Assembly: GCA_964397255.1 (NCBI GenBank)
Contig: CAYNHQ010000008.1
Coordinates: forward strand, 1 to 64,000
DNA: 64,000 bases
Direction: 5' to 3'
Source: CAYNHQ01 sp964397255
Lineage (GTDB): Bacteria > Bdellovibrionota_G > JALEGL01 > DATDPG01
The stretch's first letter is position 1; every line of letters starts with the position of its first letter. The notes under the pieces were generated by a model. That model searched no databases. It saw only the letters and a program-made list of their open reading frames with translations, and was not told the origin of the DNA. The position numbers and the translations under genes are program-made. Shown piece by piece: positions 15,060 to 24,078 of the stretch.

Positions 15060-15605
15060 ATGAAAGACCATTCCATGCTGACGATCTCCGTCCACAAAGA
15101 CGACCACTCACAAGGCCCGGCGAATGCGCCGGTGACGCTGGTGGAGTACGGAGATTACGAGTGCCCGCATTGCGGTCGTGCATATCCGATCGTCAAAGAA
15201 GTTCAAAAGAAGATGGGCGAACGTCTGCGATTCGTGTTCCGAAATTTTCCGATCAGCAACATTCACCCCAATGCCGAGCTCGCCGCCGAAGCGGCCGAGG
15301 CCGCCGGCGCGCAAGGGAAGTTTTGGGAGATGCACGATCTTCTCTATGAAAATCAGGATTCCCTGGGCGGCGATCTCATTTTGCAACTGGCGAAAACGCT
15401 ACATTTGAATACGAAACAATTGACCGAAGATATTGAGAAACGAAAGTATCGAGATCACGTGAAGAAAGATTTTATGGGAGGGGTGAAAAGCGGCGTGAAC
15501 GGGACCCCGACGTTTTTCATCAATGAGATTCGTTATGACAACTCGTGGGATGAGGACAGTCTGGTATCCGCTTTGGAAGCGGCAATTTCAAATCCCCCCC
15601 GTTGA
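15060..15605 (+). CDS. DsbA-family thioredoxin-fold oxidoreductase
   Basis: The 181-aa protein has a CPHC active site (Cys35-Cys38) after VTLVEYGDYE, a helical insertion typical of DsbA (residues 65-135) and the cis-Pro loop GTPTFFIN near 148. No signal peptide is visible, unlike classical DsbA, so it probably acts in the cytoplasm, perhaps with the peroxiredoxin encoded 10 bases upstream. Confidence 0.9.
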   Translation: MKDHSMLTISVHKDDHSQGPANAPVTLVEYGDYECPHCGRAYPIVKEVQKKMGERLRFVFRNFPISNIHPNAELAAEAAEAAGAQGKFWEMHDLLYENQDSLGGDLILQLAKTLHLNTKQLTEDIEKRKYRDHVKKDFMGGVKSGVNGTPTFFINEIRYDNSWDEDSLVSALEAAISNPPR

Positions 15606-15691
15606 AGATCTCGGGGATTTGCCGATTTGCCATTCCAATCAAAGAAGACTAGAAGCCTTTTTTAAGAATTTAAACATATAAAGGAGACCCC

Positions 15692-16606
15692 ATGGCCCAG
15701 TCCACAACTCCTTCTTTCAACCACGGCAATACGATCACAACCCGGGATGGTACGCGGATCTATTATAAGGATTGGGGGAGCGGACAGCCCGTCGTCTTCA
15801 GTCACGGCTGGCCGTTGAGTGCGGATGCCTGGGAAGACCAGATGTTCTATCTGGCCTCCCAAGGTTACCGTTGTATCGCGCATGATCGCCGCGGACATGG
15901 GCGCTCCAGCCAGCCCTGGGGAGGGAACGATCTCGACACTTATGCCGATGACTTGGCGGAGTTAACTGAAAAACTCGATCTGAAAAATGCGATTCACGTC
16001 GGGCATTCGACCGGCGGCGGAGAAGTCGTCCGTTATATCGCGCGCCATGGCAGCAAACGGGTCGCCAAGGCTGTATTAATCGATGCGATTCCACCGCTCA
16101 TGGTAAAAGCGCCTAACAATCCGGGTGGACTTCCGATGGAGGTCTTTGACCAACTCCGAGCAGGAATCCTGGCCGACCGTTCGCAATTCTTCAAAGATTT
16201 CACTTTACCCTTCTACGGCTACAACCGAGCGGACGCGAAAATCTCAGAGGGCGTCCAAAACAGTTTCTGGCATCAGGCCATGATGGCTGGATTGCCGGCC
16301 TGTTACTTCTGCGTGAAGGCGTTTTCCGAAACGGACCAGTATGAGGACCTAAAGAAAATTGATGTGCCGACGTTGATTCTGCATTGCGATGACGATCAAA
16401 TCGTCCCGATCGGAAATTCCGCGATGCTCATGGCGAAGCTGATCAAAAATTGCCAGCTCATTGTGTATAAAGGTGGTGCGCACGGCATCTGCACCACGGA
16501 AAAGGATCGGGTCAACGCCGATCTGCTGACCTTTATCAAAGCCGAGCAGCGAAAGTCGGCGCAAGTTCGAAAAGGAGATACACCTGCGGCGTCGACGATT
16601 GCGTAA
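15692..16606 (+). CDS. Alpha/beta hydrolase of the non-haem haloperoxidase/arylesterase type
   Basis: The 304-aa protein starts TTRDGTRIYYKDWGSGQP, has the oxyanion segment FSHGWPLSADAW, nucleophile Ser106 in GHSTGGG, an acid in LHCDDDQIVP and a catalytic His in GGAHGI. This is the cofactor-free chloroperoxidase family, whose members are usually esterases or perhydrolases. AAGGAG precedes the ATG. The C-terminal 20 residues are a polar extension. It lies in the same orientation as the peroxiredoxin, DsbA-like and epoxide hydrolase genes. Confidence 0.9.
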   Translation: MAQSTTPSFNHGNTITTRDGTRIYYKDWGSGQPVVFSHGWPLSADAWEDQMFYLASQGYRCIAHDRRGHGRSSQPWGGNDLDTYADDLAELTEKLDLKNAIHVGHSTGGGEVVRYIARHGSKRVAKAVLIDAIPPLMVKAPNNPGGLPMEVFDQLRAGILADRSQFFKDFTLPFYGYNRADAKISEGVQNSFWHQAMMAGLPACYFCVKAFSETDQYEDLKKIDVPTLILHCDDDQIVPIGNSAMLMAKLIKNCQLIVYKGGAHGICTTEKDRVNADLLTFIKAEQRKSAQVRKGDTPAASTIA

Positions 16607-16644
16607 CGATCACACTTTCACAAAACCTCAAAAAAGAGACTCCC

Positions 16645-17868
16645 ATGATGATCACCGAAACTGTTTCTGACAAAACCACACGCCCCGCTTCCACCTCAAT
16701 CCGTCCTTTTACATTCAACTTTCCCGAAGAAGAACTTGTCGAACTTCGTAGGCGCATCGAAGCGACGAGGTGGCCCGACCGAGAAACGGTCGCTGATGCG
16801 ACGCAAGGTGTGCAACTCAAAACGATGAAGGCGCTCGCCAAATATTGGGCAGAGGACTACGACTGGCGACGATGCGAGACGCAACTGAATTCCCTGCCGA
16901 ACTTCATCACCGAAATCGATGGGCTGGACATTCACTTCATTCACGTTCGTTCGAAACATGAAAATGCGATGCCGGTCATCGTCACGCACGGGTGGCCCGG
17001 CTCGATCGTGGAGCAGCTAAAGATCGTCGGCCCACTCACAGATCCGACAGCACACGGTGGAAAGGCAAAAGACGCGTTTGACGTCGTTATCCCTTCCATG
17101 CCGGGTTACGGGTTTTCAGGGAAACCAATAAAGCCCGGCTGGGACCCCGTCCGCATTGCAAAGGCCTGGGTCACGCTGATGAAGCGCCTGGGATACAGAA
17201 AATTTGTGGCACAAGGTGGCGACTGGGGTGCGGTCGTCGTCGACATGATGGGCCTGGAGGCGCCTCCGGAGTTGCTCGCCATTCACACCAACATGCCTGG
17301 CATCTTGCCAGCCGATATTGACCAAGCGGCTTTTTCCGGGGCACCGGCACCATCGGGCCTGTCAGCCGATGAGAAGATCGCTTACGAGCGTGTGCAATTC
17401 GTATATCAAAAGGGAATCGCCTACGGGTTCCAGATGGGGCTTAGGCCGCAGACATTGTACGGAATCGCGGACTCACCTGTGGGCCTCGCGGCTTATTTCC
17501 TTGATCACGACGCGCGCAGCTACGAGCTGATCTCGCGTGTCTTTGCCGGAGAATCCGAAGGCCTCACGCGCGACGATATCCTCGACAACATCACGATCAC
17601 CTGGTTGACGAATACGGCGCTTTCGGGCGCCCGTCTCTACTGGGAGTATTGGGGAAAAAGTTATTTCAATGCCAAAGGTGTCTCCATCCCGGTTGCAGTG
17701 AGCGTTTTTCCTGAAGAGTTGTTTCCTGCTCCACGCAGCTGGACGGAGAAAGCGTATCCCCGACTGATTCATTACAACCGGCTTCCAAAAGGCGGGCACT
17801 TCGCGGCGTGGGAGCAACCCAAAGCCTTCACGGAGGAGCTCCGCACGGCGTTCAGATCGTTAAGATAA
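16645..17868 (+). CDS. Epoxide hydrolase with N-terminal EHN domain
   Basis: The 407-aa protein begins with the EHN segment (residues 18-125, including RRRIEATRWPD), then an alpha/beta-hydrolase core: HGWPGS at 115-120, nucleophile Asp193 in QGGDWGA, and the catalytic His in PKGGHFAAWEQP. The Asp nucleophile separates it from the Ser hydrolases next door. The likely reaction is opening of epoxides to diols, as in microsomal-type enzymes. It follows the haloperoxidase-type gene by 38 bases and ends the cassette. Confidence 0.92.
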   Translation: MMITETVSDKTTRPASTSIRPFTFNFPEEELVELRRRIEATRWPDRETVADATQGVQLKTMKALAKYWAEDYDWRRCETQLNSLPNFITEIDGLDIHFIHVRSKHENAMPVIVTHGWPGSIVEQLKIVGPLTDPTAHGGKAKDAFDVVIPSMPGYGFSGKPIKPGWDPVRIAKAWVTLMKRLGYRKFVAQGGDWGAVVVDMMGLEAPPELLAIHTNMPGILPADIDQAAFSGAPAPSGLSADEKIAYERVQFVYQKGIAYGFQMGLRPQTLYGIADSPVGLAAYFLDHDARSYELISRVFAGESEGLTRDDILDNITITWLTNTALSGARLYWEYWGKSYFNAKGVSIPVAVSVFPEELFPAPRSWTEKAYPRLIHYNRLPKGGHFAAWEQPKAFTEELRTAFRSLR

Positions 17869-17941
17869 TTTACGTAACGCCCAGCGGTTATTTTTGTGTC
17901 GACAAGGCATCCGTTGGGCGACATGAATCCGTTCGTTCATC

Positions 17942-18042
17942 TGCAAAAACCTTTTGCTCGACTCGCTTCGTGGAAAGAAAATTTAGAATGGCGGAGAGAA
18001 GTGTTGGATTTTAGAACCGAGTCCATTGCGTGGGCAACCTAA
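17942..18042. repeat. Repeat copy B: conserved flank joined to a tRNA-Ser-3'-like sequence
   Basis: Positions 17942-17988 match 33331-33377 at 45 of 47 bases. Directly after comes TGGCGGAGAG, the reverse complement of a tRNA-Ser acceptor end with CCA, then GTGTTGGATTTTAGAACCGAGTCC, matching copy A at 13037. The whole can also be read as a 39-codon ORF from the ATG at 17923, but its shared parts occur in different contexts, so I treat it as a repeat. Confidence 0.6.
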
Positions 18043-18137
18043 TACAACCCTTCGTTCCGCATGGATAATTTGACTGAAATCTATGGGAACCACAATTTCA
18101 AATGCTAGTTCTTTTCTGGTTCCCGTAAGGAAAATAG

Positions 18138-18170
18138 TGGTTCCCGAATAGAAATGGGAACCAGTTTTTT
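18138..18170 (+). terminator. Intrinsic terminator
   Basis: TGGTTCCC at 18138-18145 pairs perfectly with GGGAACCA at 18156-18163 (10-base loop) and is followed by GTTTTTT. A further GGGAACCA/TGGTTCCC pair at 18085-18124 could form a competing hairpin. It would end transcripts from the redox and hydrolase cassette. Confidence 0.75.
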
Positions 18171-18227
18171 ACCCTCTATTCTCAATTCGCATCCTCTACA
18201 ATCGTCATCGTATGGGCACCGCGCTCG

Positions 18228-19076
18228 TTAAAACAATTTGAAATTGAACGTCAGGCCCGGGTGAATGAGGACGGCGCTGTTGTTGTCGTAACTTATGCCC
18301 AAGGAGAGAAGAAGCGACGGGATCACCTTGTATCCGACTCCGATGGTGCCGACGATTTCCGCTCCCGTGAGTTCCGTTGTTGTACCGGAGCCTGCTTCAG
18401 TTCCGCCCGGCACCGGAGTCTCAGCTTGCGACGATGCCGACGTGTTTTCCAACGCCTCAAAAAAGAAATCCCATTTGTTGTTGGGGTAATATTTAACCGC
18501 CTGTGCAAAGTTAAAAGTATTGTTGACTTGCACTCCGGGGGGCTGACCGATCACGGTGTAACCGAAGTTGAAATGAGCGTCGAAGTCACCCAGGCGTTTA
18601 CTTAAGATCAAGAAACCGGCGTAATCGAACTCCTTGGTACCGATCTGTGTATTTTGAGCCGTGGGGACTTTGATTTCGCCAGCCAGGGCCATCGCCGGAA
18701 ACCACGACTTTTCTTCCAAAGCCAGACCGGTGACCGTCATTTCCAGATCGCCGCCGCCGGTCGCTGATGTTCCGCTGTTGGGTTGAATCGACGTCAGCAT
18801 GACCGGTTCCACCGTCAGTTCCAGCCGATTTAATAAACCATATTCCAGAAAGAACGGGACGGCGTATTCCTTTCCGTCTGACGAAGTCTGGAATTCGAAG
18901 CCGACGCCCCCTTTGATCCCCCCTTCGGGGAGCAAGCGGGCCGATTCGGTTTCAAGTTCTTGGGCGGATGCCGAACCGATGGTTCCCAACAAACATACGA
19001 GAGCAAGAGTTTCAAAAATGGGGTTACGGCGCTTCACGCACGCAGCATACCACCGGTTCGACAGAAAGAGTTTCAA
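18228..19076 (-). CDS. Outer-membrane beta-barrel protein (transporter-like)
   Basis: The 282-aa protein has a signal peptide ending GSASA-QE, then repeated amphipathic strands and a C-terminal aromatic (FNFKLF). Motifs such as GGVGFEFQTSSDGKEYAVPFFLEYG and AGEIKVPTA match uncharacterised outer-membrane proteins often placed near metal RND systems. It diverges by 45 bases from the tolC-RND operon. A paralogue lies at 31745-32524. A GTG at 19037 (VKRRN) is an alternative start that gives a tighter signal peptide. Confidence 0.78.
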   Translation of the reverse strand: MKLFLSNRWYAACVKRRNPIFETLALVCLLGTIGSASAQELETESARLLPEGGIKGGVGFEFQTSSDGKEYAVPFFLEYGLLNRLELTVEPVMLTSIQPNSGTSATGGGDLEMTVTGLALEEKSWFPAMALAGEIKVPTAQNTQIGTKEFDYAGFLILSKRLGDFDAHFNFGYTVIGQPPGVQVNNTFNFAQAVKYYPNNKWDFFFEALENTSASSQAETPVPGGTEAGSGTTTELTGAEIVGTIGVGYKVIPSLLLSLGISYDNNSAVLIHPGLTFNFKLF

Positions 19077-19121
19077 AAGTTTACGAAGTTTGGTCCAAGA
19101 GTCATTGTATGATTCACGGCT

Positions 19122-20366
19122 ATGTGGAGGATATCCTTTACTTTTATTTTTCTGATTTCATGGACCGGTTCCGCGTTATCGAAGCAGTTCCTTTCACTCG
19201 ATCAATGCCTGGAGATCGCCCGCACGAAATCCCCACAAGCGATTGATGGGCTTTTGTCGGAAGAAAAAGCCAAAGGAACGTTACGAGAGACGTCCAGCCG
19301 AAAACTCCCCCATGTATTTGCCGTGGGGGCGGTTTCGACATCGGATGACCCGAGCACCCAGCTCCCAGATGCCAATCGGGGCATTGTGCGGGCCGAGCAA
19401 AATCTTTATCCGTTTTCATCCGATTGGGTGAAGGTGGATCAATCCCGGGCGCTCGTCCGCGCGGCGGGATTTTCCAAATTGGAGTCGGAGAGCGACGTGG
19501 CGCTTCTCGTCAAGCAACTCTATTTTTCGATTCTCCGCGACCGACGCGCCATTCAAAGTTATGAAGAAGTGAACGCTCAATTTCACAGGCTTCAGGAAAC
19601 GATCGTTCCGAGGTATACGGTGGGGCGCGTTCCCCCTTTCGACCTTGTCAAAGTGAAAACGTCGATCGCCGACGTGGAGAGAAACCTGGATGCGACGTCC
19701 GCACAATTGAGCGGCGAAGAAACACAACTCTCTTTGATTTTAGGTGTGCAAGACTCCGGCCTGGAATTAAAACCGCTGACGTCCCTGCCGGAGATTCCGG
19801 CCGTCGAAACTGATTCGATGTCGCAGAACCCGACGCTCCTTTCGATCTCAGCGCAGACTGAAGCCTCGAAGTTCGGATTGAGCGCCACGAAACGATCGAG
19901 ACTCCCGAGTCTTCTAGCCGGAGCGGATTACGGTTATTCGGGTCAAAAAATCGACTCCATGTCGTTGGGCTGGGGTGCCGACGTGGAACTCAGGCTCCCG
20001 CTCTGGGATTGGAGCGAAATTTCTTCGCAGGTGTCACAGCAGAAGACGGAGTTGGCGCTGTCGGAAAACAGATTCGAACTGGAGCGCCAGAAAATCGGTA
20101 CCGATTTTGCTGAAACACAAGCTTCGGCCAAAGCGCACCTCGCCGATGAAAAAAGGGTCAAGGCTTTTTTTACGGAAGTGAAACAGGCGGCACAAACGTC
20201 GGTGCAGCGCTACCGCCAGGGGGCCTCCGGAATTTTGGAAGCGACCGAAGCGATCGACCTCTGGCTGCAAACGCTTTTGAACGAACAAGCCGCTTATTAC
20301 GGCTATCTCTCCGATTTGGCCAAAATCGAAAGACTGACCGGGAAATCGAGCGTTCATTATGAATAG
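19122..20366 (+). CDS. TolC-family outer-membrane efflux protein
   Basis: The 414-aa protein has a signal peptide (about 20 residues), two outer-membrane-efflux repeats with long helices (about 90-200 and 295-400) and the usual order LDQCLEIARTKSP at the N-terminus. TolC trimers form the outer-membrane duct for RND pumps. The 3' end overlaps the adaptor gene by 8 bases, and the RND pump follows, so the three genes form one operon. Confidence 0.9.
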   Translation: MWRISFTFIFLISWTGSALSKQFLSLDQCLEIARTKSPQAIDGLLSEEKAKGTLRETSSRKLPHVFAVGAVSTSDDPSTQLPDANRGIVRAEQNLYPFSSDWVKVDQSRALVRAAGFSKLESESDVALLVKQLYFSILRDRRAIQSYEEVNAQFHRLQETIVPRYTVGRVPPFDLVKVKTSIADVERNLDATSAQLSGEETQLSLILGVQDSGLELKPLTSLPEIPAVETDSMSQNPTLLSISAQTEASKFGLSATKRSRLPSLLAGADYGYSGQKIDSMSLGWGADVELRLPLWDWSEISSQVSQQKTELALSENRFELERQKIGTDFAETQASAKAHLADEKRVKAFFTEVKQAAQTSVQRYRQGASGILEATEAIDLWLQTLLNEQAAYYGYLSDLAKIERLTGKSSVHYE

Positions 20367-21003
20367 AACGCTCTGGCTGATTCTCATGTTCACGTTCGGC
20401 TGTTCGGAAACCAAGATATGGCAGGCGCCGGAATTTACCGACGAACCGCAAACCGTGAAAGCGAGCTTAAAACAAATTGCAAGCCGGGTTCCCGCTTATG
20501 GGATTTCGGTCGATCACGGAGGAGGAATCGAATTTGTGGTCAATATCGAGGCGGAGGATGCGCCGAAAGTGCGACCTGGGGAGATGGCCTCAGCATTTAT
20601 CCTTCCGGACCGGACGCCGATCGCCTGCCGTGTGAGCCGCGCTCTTCCTAACGTCAGCGCCGAAACGGGACAGGCGCTGGCTTCTCTAAGACCGCTTCAG
20701 GCCAATTCCATCCCTTTAAATGAATTCATTTACGCAGCGATCACAACCTCCATCAAAAAGAACGCGCTCACTGTCCCCAAAGAGGCCGTCTATGTACGCG
20801 ACGGAAGAACCTGGGTCATTCGAAAGTCGAAAACCCGAGACGGTCACGTTGAATTCGCATCGGTGGAAGTAAACGTCGGAGAGAGTTTCGATTCCGATGT
20901 TGAAGTTCAGTCCGGGTTGGAACCAAACGACGAGATCGTAGTCCAAGGGGGGGTCGGATTCTTATATCCCGAATTTAAAGTGAGCATGGAAGAAGAGGAC
21001 TAG
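20359..21003 (+). CDS. Minimal periplasmic adaptor lipoprotein of the RND system
   Basis: The 214-aa protein has a lipoprotein signal with lipobox TFGC (Cys15). It then shows only the part of a membrane fusion protein equivalent to the beta-barrel and membrane-proximal domains (VRPGEMASAFILPDRTPIAC, then LTVPKEAVYVRDGRTWVI and GLEPNDEIVVQGG). The usual coiled-coil hairpin and lipoyl half-motifs are missing, so it is about half the normal length. Either the hairpin was lost or the pump docks to TolC in another way. It lies between tolC and the RND gene with tight coupling. Confidence 0.75.
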   Translation: MNRTLWLILMFTFGCSETKIWQAPEFTDEPQTVKASLKQIASRVPAYGISVDHGGGIEFVVNIEAEDAPKVRPGEMASAFILPDRTPIACRVSRALPNVSAETGQALASLRPLQANSIPLNEFIYAAITTSIKKNALTVPKEAVYVRDGRTWVIRKSKTRDGHVEFASVEVNVGESFDSDVEVQSGLEPNDEIVVQGGVGFLYPEFKVSMEEED

Positions 21004-21007
21004 AACG

Positions 21008-24000
21008 ATGTTTCAAAAGTGGCTCCATCGAATCTTGACCTCTCCTTCCTACGTAGGGATCGGCGTAGCCTTTGTCGCTGTTTTGGGCGTTGTTACGATT
21101 CCTGGCTTGACGACCGATCTCTTCCCTTCCTTGAATTTTCCGATCCTTAACATCGTTACCGAAACGCCGAGTTTTTCGTCACTGGAGATGGAAAGGCAGG
21201 TCACGCTTCCGATCGAAAGTGCCGCCGGCGGGGTGTTGGGGGTGATCGGCGTTCGCTCCACGTCGGCAACGGGCATCTCGATGGTTTCGGTCGAGTTTCA
21301 GTGGGGGACCGACATGTTGACCGCCCGTCAGCTTCTCATTGAAGCGTTGTCGCAGATCCGCGGACAACTCCCCGATACGGCCGAGCCGTCGATTGAGAAT
21401 CTAAGCGCCGCCTTGGCGCTGATCGAGGGGTACAGCTTGCAAGGAGGGGACGACCCCGTGAAGCTCCGCGACCACGCATTATATGACTTAAAGCCGAGGC
21501 TTCAGCGAATCCCGGGCGTTTACAAAGTCGTCGTCATGGGAGGGAAGGTGTTGGAGTATGCGGTCCGCCCTAATCCATTTCTTCTCATCAAATACGACCT
21601 GACGCTTGAAAATTTACGAGACGGCCTGATCGGCAACAACATTCTTGCTACACCCGGAATTGTGAACCATTTTTCGCAGGAGCTGGTCCTTCATGCCAAC
21701 GGGCAATTTGCCGATGCGGAAGAAATCAAAAATGTCGTCATCGCCGTCAAAAATGGCATTCCCGTCCGGCTTAAGGATGTGGCGCAAGTGAGTTTGGGCT
21801 ACGAGCACGAGCGAGGGGACACCTCCGAAAACGGCGCGCCATCCGTTCTCATCAATATCTACAAGCAACCCTATTTCGATACCGGCACGGTGGCGCGCGC
21901 GGTGGATCGGGAAATGTCGGCGTTCGGCCAGAGTCTGGGAAAAGAATATTCGATCCATAATTATTACGATCAGGCGGAGCTGGTTCAAAGCTCGATCGGA
22001 AGTGTCAAAGAGAGTGTTTGGATCGGGGCGATCTTGGTGGTTGTGATCCTGGCCCTCTTCCTTCACAATCTTAAAACCACCTTAATTGCGACATTGAGCA
22101 TTCCGCTTTCGGTGATTTTCGCATTGATACTGATCCGTATGTTCGGATTGGGTCTGAACGTGATGTCACTCGGGGGTCTTGCAATCGGCACCGGGATTAT
22201 CGTCGATGATGCCATCGTTGTTCTGGAAAATATATTCCGGTGGTTTTCCTCCCCCGACCTCAAAGCGGGAAAGAACGCCCGGGAAGTCATCGTTCATGCC
22301 ACGTCCGAGGTCGTGCGGCCGGTCGTGATTTCCACATTGACTAACATTGGCATTTTTTTGCCAATGGTTCTGGTTGAGGGGTTTGTCGGCCGGCTCTTTC
22401 AACCGGTCAGTCTCACCGTGACGTTCGCCCTTCTCGCATCACTTCTCGTCTCGCTCACGCTGATCCCTCTCCTCTCTGAAAAATGGCTCTCCAAATCCGA
22501 ACGTCTCCACGATGGCGAAGGAATCCTTCATCGAATCTACCGTCGCCCACTCTCCTTTTCGCTCAAGCGCCCCAAGACGGTTTTGACCCTCGCGCTCATC
22601 CCTGTCGTTTTACTGGTGATGTCGTTTCGACATTTGGAAAGCGAGTTCCTTCCGGCTCTGGATGAAGGGGCGCTGCTCTTACAAACGGTCATGCCGCCCG
22701 GCACGTCGCTCCCGGAGGCTAGGCGCGTCGGCTTGAAAATCGAGAAGTGGCTGAAAGACATTCCCGGTGTCTTGACCGTAACAAGACGAACGGGGCATGC
22801 CCCCGGCGCCGAGGACACGGACAACGTCAATCACAGCGACATCATGGCGAAGCTTTCGCCGAAAAACGAACGCCCCATCGCCTTGGAGGAATTCATCGAC
22901 GGCTTGAAAGTGAAAACGTCGGCACTTGCCGGGGTTCAGGTCAATTACATGATGCCGCTGGCCGACAAGATCAATGATTCTCTCGGCGGCGTTCCGGCTG
23001 ATATCGGCATCGATCTCTTCGGAACCGATCTCTCGACACTGCATACGATCTCCGCAAACGTGATGGATCAGATCAAATCGGTTTCCGGATTGATCGATGT
23101 ACACCCGCCGCTTGATTTTCCGGTTCCGTCGCTGGAGATCGACATGAATAAAAAAGAAGCGGGGCGCCTCGGAATTTCCGAACAGTCGATTTACGATACG
23201 CTTCAAGCTTTTTCCACCGGATTCGAGGCGACCGGCGTCCGGGAGGTTCAGAAAGAGATCAAAGTCGTTCTTCACTTTTCCAATCCCGGGGAAAACCTCG
23301 ACTTTGAAAGTTTGAAGAGCCTTCCTCTTAAAACCACCGGGGGAAATACCGTCCCCTTAGAACAGGTCGCTATGCTTACCTTCGGCGACATTCCAAGTGA
23401 AATTTATCACGAACATTTGAGCCGAAAGCTCACGATCACGGCGAATGTCAAAGGGCGAAGTGCGAACGATGTCGCGCATGACATCCGGGGAATTTTTTCC
23501 CGTTTCAAGTTCCCGGCCGGTTACTCGTGGGGATTCTCGGGAAAATACAAAACGGAACAGAATGCGCTGAAAAACATGGCGCTTGTTTTTTTGCTCGCCA
23601 TCTTTGTTGTGGCCGCGATCCTCTGGTTTGAATTCCAGTCGTTTGCTCAAGTCGGCTTAATTCTACTTACGATTCCTCTCGCCGCCGTTGGAGGGATTTT
23701 GAGCCTTTGGGTGACACACGAGACGTTCAATGTTTCGTCCATGATCGGCGCCGTCATGCTGGTCGGAATTGTGGTTCGAAACGGCATCATGCTTCTGGAT
23801 TACATGAATAAGGAGCTCAAAGCGGGACTCACCCGAAAAGACGCGATGGCGGAAGCCGCGCGCAAAAGGGTTCGGCCAATTTTAATGACCGCGTCCGTGA
23901 CGATTCTCGGCCTCTTACCGATCGCCGTCGGGTGGGGTTCCGGCTCGGAATTGCTCCGACCGCTCGCGATCACTGTCATCGGCGGCCTTCTTACGTCGAC

Positions 24001-24061
24001 TCTTTTAACTTTGGTTGTGTTACCCGCGGCCACTCAATTGAACTACCGCTTTCGCCGCTAA
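21008..24061 (+). CDS. RND efflux pump inner-membrane subunit
   Basis: The 1017-aa protein has the AcrB/CzcA plan: a first helix, a periplasmic porter domain, helices 2-6, a second porter domain and helices 8-12. Proton-relay acids are present in helix 4 (GTGIIVDDAIVVLENI, near residue 400) and the C-terminal half ends with the ARKRVRPILMTA and LPIAVGWG motifs. It exports drugs, solvents or metals by proton antiport; substrate class is not resolved. The final 40 bases of the gene and its 3' flank recur at 31717-31757. Confidence 0.92.
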   Translation: MFQKWLHRILTSPSYVGIGVAFVAVLGVVTIPGLTTDLFPSLNFPILNIVTETPSFSSLEMERQVTLPIESAAGGVLGVIGVRSTSATGISMVSVEFQWGTDMLTARQLLIEALSQIRGQLPDTAEPSIENLSAALALIEGYSLQGGDDPVKLRDHALYDLKPRLQRIPGVYKVVVMGGKVLEYAVRPNPFLLIKYDLTLENLRDGLIGNNILATPGIVNHFSQELVLHANGQFADAEEIKNVVIAVKNGIPVRLKDVAQVSLGYEHERGDTSENGAPSVLINIYKQPYFDTGTVARAVDREMSAFGQSLGKEYSIHNYYDQAELVQSSIGSVKESVWIGAILVVVILALFLHNLKTTLIATLSIPLSVIFALILIRMFGLGLNVMSLGGLAIGTGIIVDDAIVVLENIFRWFSSPDLKAGKNAREVIVHATSEVVRPVVISTLTNIGIFLPMVLVEGFVGRLFQPVSLTVTFALLASLLVSLTLIPLLSEKWLSKSERLHDGEGILHRIYRRPLSFSLKRPKTVLTLALIPVVLLVMSFRHLESEFLPALDEGALLLQTVMPPGTSLPEARRVGLKIEKWLKDIPGVLTVTRRTGHAPGAEDTDNVNHSDIMAKLSPKNERPIALEEFIDGLKVKTSALAGVQVNYMMPLADKINDSLGGVPADIGIDLFGTDLSTLHTISANVMDQIKSVSGLIDVHPPLDFPVPSLEIDMNKKEAGRLGISEQSIYDTLQAFSTGFEATGVREVQKEIKVVLHFSNPGENLDFESLKSLPLKTTGGNTVPLEQVAMLTFGDIPSEIYHEHLSRKLTITANVKGRSANDVAHDIRGIFSRFKFPAGYSWGFSGKYKTEQNALKNMALVFLLAIFVVAAILWFEFQSFAQVGLILLTIPLAAVGGILSLWVTHETFNVSSMIGAVMLVGIVVRNGIMLLDYMNKELKAGLTRKDAMAEAARKRVRPILMTASVTILGLLPIAVGWGSGSELLRPLAITVIGGLLTSTLLTLVVLPAATQLNYRFRR

Positions 24062-24078
24062 TCTTCGCCTTTCGCATC

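Larger units (their letters stand above)
17869..18227. other. 359-bp gene-free stretch
   Basis: No convincing gene. It contains repeat copy B (17942-18042) and an intrinsic terminator (18138-18170). The remainder has several GGGAACCA/TGGTTCCC words that can pair in more than one way. Confidence 0.7.

Noticed and set aside
18085..18124. A second intrinsic terminator from GGGAACCA/TGGTTCCC
   Set aside because: The 24-base loop is large and no T-run follows; the downstream pair is the better terminator.
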